Source: DASWJQ01 sp036397095
GTDB lineage: Bacteria > Chloroflexota > Anaerolineae > Anaerolineales > E44-bin32
Direction: 5' to 3'
Assembly: GCA_036397095.1 (NCBI GenBank)
Contig: DASWJQ010000138.1
Coordinates: 1 to 13,914, forward strand
DNA: 13,914 nt
Shown: positions 1 to 5,821 of the stretch, piece by piece
Position numbering within the stretch: position 1 is the stretch's first letter
How the letters are laid out: each line of letters begins with the position of its first letter
Program-made: the position numbers and the translations under genes
Notes under the pieces: model-generated
Seen by the model: the letters and a program-made list of their open reading frames with translations, nothing else
Database searches by the model: none
What the model was told of the DNA's origin: nothing

Positions 1-103
1 TGGAAGAAGGCCGGCAAAGGATGGTGCGGCCGCCGGTTGAGGCACAGGTCGCCCGCTGGGCACCCTGATGGAAGAAGGCCGGCAAAGGTTGGTGCGGCCG
101 CCG
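1..103. repeat. Direct repeat, two 35-bp copies 68 bp apart
   Basis: Positions 1-35 and 69-103 are the same sequence except for one base (A at 21, T at 89). The flanks beyond each copy do not match. The 68-bp period is not a multiple of three, so the two copies lie in different frames relative to any single ORF. In frame +1 the first copy is open and continues to a TAG at 136-138. In frame +3 the second copy is read directly after a TGA at 66-68. The first copy begins at the window edge, so the repeat may extend to the left. It could be the tail of an upstream gene or an intergenic repeat; the sequence does not decide. Confidence 0.7.
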
Positions 104-310
104 TCACTAGGAGAAGACGCGCCCGTGGCGCTGACTAGGCCCAGGCTCGAGCAGCGACCTGCAGGATCTTGCAGCCACCGTGAGCGCCACGCCCCAGGGC
201 AGTTTGGGTCGATCGGAAAACCGAGGTTGAACTAAGCTGCGAACGGGGCCGGCGTGCCCCGGATGCGCCCGGCCGTCTTATCCGCTCCGTGCCGCCGACA
301 GGGGGTGCTC
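104..310. other. Stretch without a supported gene
   Basis: I see no convincing coding region here. The short open frames have no ribosome binding site and no recognisable motif. The only structure noticed is a modest hairpin, a 6-bp stem at 244-249 and 256-261 with a 6-nt loop. Part of this stretch may be the 3' end of a gene that begins left of the window. Confidence 0.4.
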
Positions 311-343
311 CGGCAAACAAGAAGGCGCCCGGAAGGGCGCCTT
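311..343 (-). terminator. Rho-independent terminator after tRNA-His
   Basis: There is a perfect 9-bp inverted repeat (322-330 and 335-343) with a 4-nt loop. On the minus strand it is followed by CTTGTTTG, a short T-rich tail. It lies 12 nt downstream of the tRNA-His 3' end and is the natural end of the hutH-hisS-tRNA transcripts. The tail is weaker than in a textbook terminator, but the stem is very stable. Confidence 0.8.
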
Positions 344-354
344 GAGCCAGCAGG

Positions 355-427
355 GGTGGGCGAGGGGATTCGAACCCCCAACGACTGGTTCCACAGACCA
401 GCGCTCTGCCATTGAGCTACGCCCACC
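355..427 (-). tRNA. tRNA-His (anticodon GTG)
   Basis: The minus strand folds into a full cloverleaf. The acceptor stem is GTGGGCG with CGCCCAC, the D arm is followed by an anticodon stem CTGGT/ACCAG with loop CTGTGGA, and the T arm carries GGTTCGAAT. The anticodon GTG is at 392-394 (CAC on the plus strand) and reads CAC/CAU His codons. The base at 427 supplies the extra G-1 that is diagnostic of tRNA-His, opposite C73 at 355. The 3' CCA is not encoded; CCT follows C73, so CCA must be added after transcription. It lies 26 nt downstream of hisS, the gene for its own synthetase. Confidence 0.97.
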
Positions 428-439
428 GCGGTCGGCTGG

Positions 440-448
440 ATTGTAACA
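440..448 (-). promoter_or_regulatory. Extended -10 promoter for tRNA-His
   Basis: The minus strand reads TGTTACAAT, an extended -10 element (TGn plus TACAAT), placed just after the hisS stop codon. The predicted start point is about 6 nt upstream of the tRNA 5' end. I see no good -35. This would allow tRNA-His expression independent of hisS; read-through from hisS also remains possible. Confidence 0.5.
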
Positions 449-453
449 CGAGC

Positions 454-1734
454 CTACAACCGGCCCGATGCCCCCAGCGCTCGTCGGATTTCATCGGCCA
501 GTTCTGTGCGCGCCACTGAACGCTGCTCCCCACTGACCATGTCTTTGAGGGCAACCTGGTTTGCTGCCAGCTCGTCCGGCCCTAGGATCGTGACGAGCGG
601 GATGCCGTAGCGATCGGCATAGCGAAACTGCTTGGCCAGCTTGCTCGCCTGCGGATACCACTCGGCCAACAAGCCAGCCTCCCGCAATTCACCTGCCAGC
701 TGCAAGCTGGCGGCTTCCATGGCGGCCTCAAAATTGGTAACCAGAACCTGGGCCGGGCTTGGTCGCAGCTCGGGCAGTGCTCCGGCAGCCTTGAGAACCA
801 ACTCAATGACAACGTCTCCCATGGCAAAGCCGACACCAGGGACCGGATCTCCGCCGACATCGGCCACCAAGTCGTCGTAACGTCCACCGCCCAGGATGGC
901 CCGCAGCTCGCCGGCGGCATCCGTCGCCTCGAACACGGTCCCCGTGTAGTAATCCAATCCTCGGATGATCGCCGGATCATAGCGCAGGTAGTCATCCACC
1001 CCGAGAGCGTTGACGGCCTCGAAGAATTGCACGAGCTCGTCCGAGCGCTGCCAACCGTCGGTGTCGCCAAGCAGTTGCAGGATGGCCTCCAGGTTCTCGT
1101 CCGATAGACCCAATTCGCGACCATAGGCGAGCCAGTCGGATTGACCCAGCCTGCCCCGGCGATCGATGAGTTTGAAGATCACCGAGCGATCGGTTGATAC
1201 GAGGCCAAGCTCCGACAGCTGCTGGTCCACCAGCCGTCGGTTATTGACCCTGATGACAATCTGATCGGGCCCAAGGCCAATCCGCCGGAAGAAGGTTGCG
1301 GCGATGGCGGCCAGCTCGGCGTCGGCCTGGGGCCGGTCGAGGCCGAGCAAGTCGATATTCCACTGGAAAAACTCGCGTGTCCGGCCCTTCTGCGGCTGTT
1401 CATAGCGCCAGAATGGGCCGAAGGACCACCAGCGGATTGGCGCCGGCATGGCCCGTGCCCGCTGTGCTACCATCCGCGCCAGGGACGGGGTCAACTCGGG
1501 CCTCAGCGCGATCAGATCGCCGCCCCGGTCGGGGAAGACATACGCCTGTTCCTTGACCAGCTCTTCGCCCGACTTGGCAGCGTACAGTTCAAGCCGCTCC
1601 AGGAACGGACCGTCGTATTCCTGGTAGCCGAAAGCCTCCGAAACCCGGCGGATGTTCTCGTACAGCCAGCGGCGGAAGGCCAGATTCTCGGGGAAGAAGT
1701 CCCGCGTCCCCTTGACGGATTGAATTGGTGGCAT
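454..1734 (-). CDS. hisS: Histidyl-tRNA synthetase
   Basis: This is a cytoplasmic class II aminoacyl-tRNA synthetase that charges tRNA-His with histidine using ATP. The 426 residues are normal for the bacterial enzyme. Visible signatures are KGTRDF near residue 8, motif 2 (residues about 104-130, with FWRYEQPQ and GRTREFFQ), the histidine-specific loop RGLDYYTGTVFE at 258-269, and GGGRYDDL at 282-289. A C-terminal anticodon-binding domain follows from about residue 325. Motif 3 reads GFAMGDVVI, without the arginine found in most family members. I chose the ATG at 1734 because an AGGA lies 9 nt upstream and the conserved N-terminus starts there. An in-frame TTG at 1758 lies in the U-rich tail of a hairpin and has no ribosome binding site. 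The gene is preceded by an apparent attenuator and followed by tRNA-His. Confidence 0.97.
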   Translation of the reverse strand: MPPIQSVKGTRDFFPENLAFRRWLYENIRRVSEAFGYQEYDGPFLERLELYAAKSGEELVKEQAYVFPDRGGDLIALRPELTPSLARMVAQRARAMPAPIRWWSFGPFWRYEQPQKGRTREFFQWNIDLLGLDRPQADAELAAIAATFFRRIGLGPDQIVIRVNNRRLVDQQLSELGLVSTDRSVIFKLIDRRGRLGQSDWLAYGRELGLSDENLEAILQLLGDTDGWQRSDELVQFFEAVNALGVDDYLRYDPAIIRGLDYYTGTVFEATDAAGELRAILGGGRYDDLVADVGGDPVPGVGFAMGDVVIELVLKAAGALPELRPSPAQVLVTNFEAAMEAASLQLAGELREAGLLAEWYPQASKLAKQFRYADRYGIPLVTILGPDELAANQVALKDMVSGEQRSVARTELADEIRRALGASGRL

Positions 1735-1753
1735 GATCGTTGATCCTAGGCTA

Positions 1754-1795
1754 GACAAAAGAAACGACGGCGGGGCACCGGCCCTCGCCGTCGTT
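1754..1795 (-). terminator. Terminator-like hairpin in the hisS leader (possible attenuator)
   Basis: The stem has 10 perfect base pairs (1763-1772 with 1786-1795), a single bulged base at 1785, then 4 more pairs closed by a 4-nt loop. On the minus strand it is followed by UCUUUUGUC, a U-rich tail. It ends about 20 nt before the hisS ATG, which leaves no room for another promoter between hairpin and gene. Transcripts reaching hisS must therefore read through it. The lower part of its 5' arm (1786-1792) can alternatively pair with 1806-1808 and 1815-1818, a plausible antiterminator. It may also simply terminate hutH transcripts. Confidence 0.75.
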
Positions 1796-1827
1796 GCATC
1801 CGTAAGACGTTGCTGGCGCGGCCGAGC

Positions 1828-1893
1828 CTACCTGCCCCTGGGCACAGTACGGTGATGACCCGCCGGATAAATGGCACCTGCAATCGCCAGCAT
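1828..1893 (-). CDS. Putative hisS leader peptide with tandem His codons
   Basis: A 21-codon ORF starts at ATG 1891-1893 and ends at TAG 1828-1830. Codons 13 and 14 (1852-1857) are CAT CAC, two adjacent histidine codons, followed by Arg-Thr-Val-Pro-Arg-Gly-Arg. The ATG lies exactly 6 nt after a TATAAT, so the message would begin at or next to the A of ATG and be translated leaderless. I infer that it is a sensor of charged tRNA-His. A ribosome stalled at the His codons would leave 1806-1818 free to form an antiterminator. A ribosome reaching the stop codon would cover that segment and allow the terminator to form. Two His codons is a modest signal compared with the seven of the enteric his leader. 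Confidence 0.45.
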   Translation of the reverse strand: MLAIAGAIYPAGHHRTVPRGR

Positions 1894-1899
1894 GCGGCG

Positions 1900-1908
1900 A
1901 TTATAGCA
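1900..1908 (-). promoter_or_regulatory. Extended -10 promoter for the hisS leader
   Basis: The minus strand reads TGCTATAAT: a perfect TATAAT (1900-1905) with an upstream TGn. It overlaps the TAA stop codon of hutH (1901-1903). No convincing -35 is present. The predicted start point falls at about 1893, the first base of the leader ORF. Confidence 0.6.
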
Positions 1909-3499
1909 TGCCCAGCCACGCCGCGTACCTGGGGCCGATCAGCCCGTCGCATGCATCTGCGGCCCGAGGCAACAGTTCGGCTGACTGAAGCATCTCGACG
2001 GCTCGGGCCAGATCGGGATAGGATGGTCGATCCTGCTCGGCGAAGGCAACGCTGGAGCGCAGCAATGACAAGCCAGCACGGCTGCCGGGCCCTAACTTCA
2101 GGTCTGGCTCATGGCGCAGGCGCAGGTCAAGCGCCTGACCGGCGGCGACCCACTCGATGGCCACAATCTGGCGCACGTTGGCGAGGATCGTCACCAAATT
2201 GCGGGCGGCCAGGGTTGCGTTGGCGTTGTGGTCCTCCTGTCCGGCCGAAGTTGGCAGAGAGCGCAGGCTGTCGGCGCTGGCCAGTCCCTGGTTTTCCAGG
2301 ACAAGCGAGGCCGCTGTGTACTGCAGCATCATCAAGCCGGACTGGAGCCCCTCTTGTCCCGGCGACCCCACGAGCATGGATGGTAAGCCGAACGAGCTGT
2401 GTTCCGATGTCAAGCGGAACAAGCGGCGTTCGGCCAGGGCACCGATTTCGGCCAATGGCAGCTTGAGGTAGTCGGCGGCCAGACCAATCGGCTCGCCGTG
2501 GAAGTTGCCGCCCGAGATCACCGTGTCATCGTAGAGCAGTGGATTGTCGGTGGCGGCGTTGATTTCGCGCTCGACGATCTCGGCGACAAATCCGAGCAAT
2601 TCATGGGCGGGCCCATGAATTTGCGGGATGCAGCGCAGGCTGTAGGCGTCCTGGACCTGGGGTCCACTGTCGAGCAGGCTGGATCCCGCCGTCAGCAGCC
2701 GCAGGCGCGCGGCCGACTCGATTTGTCCCGGGTGGTTGCGCGATTGGTGCAGTCGGTCATCGAACGCGTGACTGACCCCGCGCAGGGCCTCCAGTGTCAT
2801 GCCGGCAACGATCTCAGCCTGCAACACCAGCTCAACCGCGTCGAGAACTGCCAGGGCCAGCATCGCAGCCGAAAATGTAGCCCCGTTGGTCAGCGCCAGG
2901 CCCTCTTTCGCCTCGAGCCGTACCGGGTCAATCCCGGCTGACCTGATGGCTTCCGCCCCCGGCATTAATGTCTCGCCAAGCCAGGCCTGTCCGCTTGACG
3001 CCGCACGATCTGGATGATCCGTGAATACGAGTGCCAGCTGGGCCAAGGGGGCCAAGTCGCCCGACGAGCCCAACGAACCCTGCGAGGGCACCCAGGGGGT
3101 GACGCCGGCGGACAGGAGTGCAAGCAAGGTTTCGAGGATGACCGGCCGGACGCCCGAGTGCCCGGCCGCCAGCGTGTTGGCTCGGATTAGCATGGACGCC
3201 CGCACGACCTCGCGGGAAAAGGGCGGTCCGACGCCGGCGGCGTGGCTCAGGATCAGATTGGTCGACAACTGGGCTGCCTGTCCAGGGGCAATCCGGCGGT
3301 CGGCGAATACACCAAAACCGGTGTTGACGCCGTAGATGGGTGCCTCGCTCGAAGCCTTGGCGGCGAGTCTTTGTGCCGCCCGCTCAACTCGCTGGCGAGC
3401 CTTGCCGGCCAGCGTGACCCCGGCCCGCTGGCGGGCGACTCTCCTGACTTGATCCAGAGTCAATCCGGCACCATCGATGCTAACGTGTTCGGTCGACAT
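1901..3499 (-). CDS. hutH: Histidine ammonia-lyase (MIO-dependent aromatic amino acid lyase family)
   Basis: HutH removes ammonia from L-histidine to give urocanate, the first step of histidine breakdown, in the cytoplasm. The 532 residues fit the family. Conserved features are YGVNTGFG (residues 56-63, catalytic Tyr), LSHAAGVG (His86), GHSGVR (113-118), the MIO loop GSLGSSGDLAPLA (141-153), QDAYSLRC, GGNFHGEP and QEDH. The MIO triad is Ser-Ser-Gly rather than the usual Ala-Ser-Gly; the essential middle serine is kept. QEDH is typical of HAL rather than PAL/TAL, but another aromatic substrate cannot be excluded. I chose the ATG at 3499 because it begins the family-like N-terminus and follows a good promoter by a 39-nt leader. 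The open frame continues upstream to 3685, but that part overlaps the promoter. No hutU, hutI or hutG is in the window. Confidence 0.92.
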   Translation of the reverse strand: MSTEHVSIDGAGLTLDQVRRVARQRAGVTLAGKARQRVERAAQRLAAKASSEAPIYGVNTGFGVFADRRIAPGQAAQLSTNLILSHAAGVGPPFSREVVRASMLIRANTLAAGHSGVRPVILETLLALLSAGVTPWVPSQGSLGSSGDLAPLAQLALVFTDHPDRAASSGQAWLGETLMPGAEAIRSAGIDPVRLEAKEGLALTNGATFSAAMLALAVLDAVELVLQAEIVAGMTLEALRGVSHAFDDRLHQSRNHPGQIESAARLRLLTAGSSLLDSGPQVQDAYSLRCIPQIHGPAHELLGFVAEIVEREINAATDNPLLYDDTVISGGNFHGEPIGLAADYLKLPLAEIGALAERRLFRLTSEHSSFGLPSMLVGSPGQEGLQSGLMMLQYTAASLVLENQGLASADSLRSLPTSAGQEDHNANATLAARNLVTILANVRQIVAIEWVAAGQALDLRLRHEPDLKLGPGSRAGLSLLRSSVAFAEQDRPSYPDLARAVEMLQSAELLPRAADACDGLIGPRYAAWLGML

Positions 3500-3544
3500 G
3501 CTGGCGTGAGGTCCTTTAGTTCGCTCGGGCGGGGTTGTGTCGCG

Positions 3545-3572
3545 ATTGTACATGAGCCAGTCGGCCGGACAA
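3545..3572 (-). promoter_or_regulatory. Sigma70-type promoter for hutH
   Basis: The minus strand has TTGTCC (3567-3572), a 16-nt spacer and TACAAT (3545-3550). The predicted start is near 3538, giving a leader of about 39 nt to the hutH ATG at 3499. The sequence AAAGGA lies 12 nt before the ATG, a rather distant ribosome binding site. Confidence 0.6.
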
Positions 3573-3589
3573 AGGTTGCCCGGGCCCCG

Positions 3590-3598
3590 TGGTATGCT
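3590..3598 (+). promoter_or_regulatory. Extended -10 promoter for the membrane operon
   Basis: The plus strand reads TGGTATGCT, an extended -10 element, divergent from the hutH promoter and about 20 bp from its -35. No -35 is evident. The predicted start near 3605 places the AGAGG at 3626-3630 and the TTG at 3639 in the correct order downstream. Confidence 0.45.
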
Positions 3599-3638
3599 AG
3601 CCCGCGTCCGGGCTGTTACCCCGAAAGAGGCCGCGCAT

Positions 3639-5207
3639 TTGATCGCCATCTTGCTGCTAATCCCCAGCATTGGAGCCTTGGTCATGTGGCTGACGCGCTC
3701 GCGGGCGACCCGCTCTCATTGGGCGTTGTCGGCGGCGATCGGGTTGGCGCTGCTGAGCGCCAACGGCCTGTACTGGTTGTTGCCCACCACACCACTCGAG
3801 GTATCCACTTGGGAGCCAGCCGAACTCTTTCAGGCGCGCTTGCTGCTGCGCCTCGATCTTTCGGCACTGGCGCTGACGGCCTCGATCAGTTTGTTGTTAC
3901 TCACCATCTATGTGACGGGTCCGGCCCGGCCTGGATCGGCCAGCCCGATCACCCGCTTGCTGGGGGCGGGCTATACCGGACTGGCCCTGGCGGCCGTCAT
4001 GGCCGACAATCTGCTGTCGGTTGCCCTGATATGGGGATTGGCTGACGTTTGCGCTTTTCTCTTCTTGCTGCCGGCGGCTGAAGACGAAGCGACCGTCACG
4101 GGCCTGACGCGCCGTTTCACAGTACAGGTCATCAGTGTCTTGTTGGTGCTCGCCGCCGCCATGCCGGCGCGCGTCTACGAACAGTCCATTGGGACAGGCT
4201 GGCAATCGGCGTTGTTGGCGGCAGCCGTCCTGGTACGGGTTGGCTTGTGGCCGCTGCATGTAGGGTTGCCTCCGCTGCCAGGCGTACGGCGCGGACTTGG
4301 TTCCTTAATGCGTCTGTTGCCGGCGGCAATGGGGCTGGCGGCGCTGGACCGGCATTTGCCCGCTGAAGTGCCCCTGTTGGTCAGGCTGGCCCTGATCGCG
4401 TTGGGAGGCTTGAGTATCGCTTTCGGGGCCATCCGCTGGCTCGCAGCCGAGGACCGGCTGCAGGAGCGGCCATTCTTGGTGCTTCTATTTGCCGGATTGG
4501 GGGTGACGGCGGCTGGGGTGGGCCAGCCGTCGGGGGTGCATGCGGTGGCGGCGGCGGGTTGTGGTCTGCTCCTGGCCGGGGGGTTGAGTTCGATCTATGT
4601 ACCGCACGAGGCCTGGCACCGGGCGCTGGGTTGGGCGGCCGCTATCCTGCTTGCTGGCCTGCCATGGACTGTTAATCACGGTTTGGTCAGCCTGGCGGCT
4701 TGGGCTGTGACGGCGGATCTGCCGGCGCAGCTCGGCTCGCTTGGCCTGCTGCTCGGCCTGGCGGCGGCCGCCATCGGGATGGCTGGTCTGGCTGACGTGA
4801 GGCTTGCGGGGTGGGAAAGTGGGGAAGGCTTTGTCCGCGGGGCCTATGGATTGGGGCTTGTCCTGCCGCTAGTGGGCATCGTGCTGGTCGGGATCTTGTT
4901 GACCGGATCCCTTACGAGGGCCGGCCTGCTGGCAGCGGCGGGCGTCGTCACCGTGTCGATTACCGGTTTCTTGGTTCTGCGCCAGGGGGACGCACGCTTG
5001 GTACAGGCGACGGCCGCCACGACGGGCCGGAGCGCGGCACGACTGCAGCATTCCGCAAGGCAGTTGTGGCGCTGGGTTGGGCGCAATGTGGGACGGGGGG
5101 TTCGCCAGCTTGCGGCCCTGCTAGAAGGCCGATCAGGAATGCTGTGGGTGTATGTTGCCCTGCTGGCGATCGGACTGGCGCTCGCCGGGGGCAGTCAGAC
5201 TCCGTGA
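3639..5207 (+). CDS. Complex-I-like antiporter subunit, HyfD/NuoN/NuoL type (divergent)
   Basis: This is a very hydrophobic integral membrane protein of about 522 residues with roughly 14-15 transmembrane segments and a short basic stretch before the last one. It resembles the proton-translocating NuoL/M/N family. RLDLSALALTASISLLLL (71-88) matches the DGLS segment. MADNLLSVALIWG (121-133) matches the TM5 region. VRVGLWPLHVGLP (199-211) matches the TM7 motif KSAQxPxHxWLP. The channel residues differ: the TM5 Glu is Gly133, with Asp136 one turn later, and the TM7 Lys is Arg200. The start is uncertain. I prefer TTG 3639, with AGAGG 8 nt upstream and a promoter at 3590. ATG 3594 overlaps the -10, and GTG 3537 and ATG 3552 lie upstream of it. 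The stop overlaps the next gene's GTG. It presumably works with the next two proteins in proton or sodium transfer. Confidence 0.7.
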   Translation: MIAILLLIPSIGALVMWLTRSRATRSHWALSAAIGLALLSANGLYWLLPTTPLEVSTWEPAELFQARLLLRLDLSALALTASISLLLLTIYVTGPARPGSASPITRLLGAGYTGLALAAVMADNLLSVALIWGLADVCAFLFLLPAAEDEATVTGLTRRFTVQVISVLLVLAAAMPARVYEQSIGTGWQSALLAAAVLVRVGLWPLHVGLPPLPGVRRGLGSLMRLLPAAMGLAALDRHLPAEVPLLVRLALIALGGLSIAFGAIRWLAAEDRLQERPFLVLLFAGLGVTAAGVGQPSGVHAVAAAGCGLLLAGGLSSIYVPHEAWHRALGWAAAILLAGLPWTVNHGLVSLAAWAVTADLPAQLGSLGLLLGLAAAAIGMAGLADVRLAGWESGEGFVRGAYGLGLVLPLVGIVLVGILLTGSLTRAGLLAAAGVVTVSITGFLVLRQGDARLVQATAATTGRSAARLQHSARQLWRWVGRNVGRGVRQLAALLEGRSGMLWVYVALLAIGLALAGGSQTP

Positions 5208-5821
5208 CGGACCCGCAGTTGGCCATGGTAGGCCTGGCCGCGGCCACCGTCGCCTCAGGGCTGATGGTGCTGGCACCCGATTGGCGTTTGGTTGCCATCG
5301 GCCTTTGGCTTGGCTATGGCGCGCTGGCATTGGTAGTTGGGACATCGCTCGTGTTCTCGGCGGGACTTGTCAAGTTGGTCGGTGGCAGCCTGGCGGTCGG
5401 CGTGCTGTGGCTGGCAAGCCGGCCGATACGCCCATCGGGGCCGCGCCCCGGCGGTTTGGTGGGGCGCTTGGGTTTTCGCGTAATTGCATTCCTGCTGGTC
5501 TGGTTGTCCGCCTGGAGTCTGGGGCGCATGGAGTGGCTGAGCCTGGCCGGTTTGTCGGCCGCGGCCAGAGCTGTTGGCGCCATGCTGCTGACAATGGGGC
5601 TGTGCCAGGTGGGCCTATTTCAACACCCATTCCGTGTTGGGATTGGGTTGTTGGCGACCGTGGCTGGATTCGAGGCGGTCTACGCACCGCTCGAGCCGTC
5701 GCTGGCCGTGGCGGCCATGATGGTCGCCGTCCAGCTCGGATTGGCCCTTGCAGCTGGTTACCTGGCCTCGCGCTGGGCGTGGGAGCCGCCCGGCCAACCC
5801 GTGACCGAGCGCCGCAGGTGA
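5204..5821 (+). CDS. Small membrane subunit, HyfE/NuoK-like
   Basis: This is a 205-residue protein with about 6 transmembrane segments. I place it near HyfE of hydrogenase-4 (about 216 residues) by length, by its place between two antiporter-like genes, and by faint similarity. A buried lysine (SAGLVKLVGG, Lys57) falls where HyfE has one. The segment QHPFRVGIGLLATVAGFEAV (140-159), with Glu157 and Glu164, recalls the NuoK pattern of a short Arg-containing loop followed by a helix with an acidic residue. This assignment is an inference from memory of the families. The GTG start at 5204 overlaps the upstream TGA (GTGA), which indicates translational coupling; no strong ribosome binding site is visible. 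The frame is open further upstream (to 4811), but that part is a shadow of the preceding gene. Confidence 0.65.
   Translation: MTDPQLAMVGLAAATVASGLMVLAPDWRLVAIGLWLGYGALALVVGTSLVFSAGLVKLVGGSLAVGVLWLASRPIRPSGPRPGGLVGRLGFRVIAFLLVWLSAWSLGRMEWLSLAGLSAAARAVGAMLLTMGLCQVGLFQHPFRVGIGLLATVAGFEAVYAPLEPSLAVAAMMVAVQLGLALAAGYLASRWAWEPPGQPVTERRR

Noticed and set aside
1735..1758. TTG at 1758 as the hisS start
   Set aside because: It lies in the U-rich tail of the leader hairpin without a ribosome binding site, and its 8 extra residues do not belong to the conserved N-terminus.
1735..1900. A T-box riboswitch upstream of hisS
   Set aside because: I found no consensus T-box sequence (a GGTGGNACC-like segment) on the minus strand and no clear specifier-loop structure. 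The His-codon ORF explains the leader better. A covariance search could still find a divergent T-box.
2111..2941. Long plus-strand open frames across hutH
   Set aside because: They are antisense shadows of a high-GC gene with clear family motifs on the minus strand; their translations show no recognisable domain.
3537..3638. GTG 3537, ATG 3552 or ATG 3594 as the start of the first membrane gene
   Set aside because: They lie upstream of or inside the predicted -10, have no ribosome binding site, and add a polar stretch before the first membrane helix. They cannot be excluded if transcription starts further upstream.
3500..3685. The longer hutH reading frame starting at 3685
   Set aside because: The extra 62 residues have no family similarity and span the hutH promoter and the divergent promoter.
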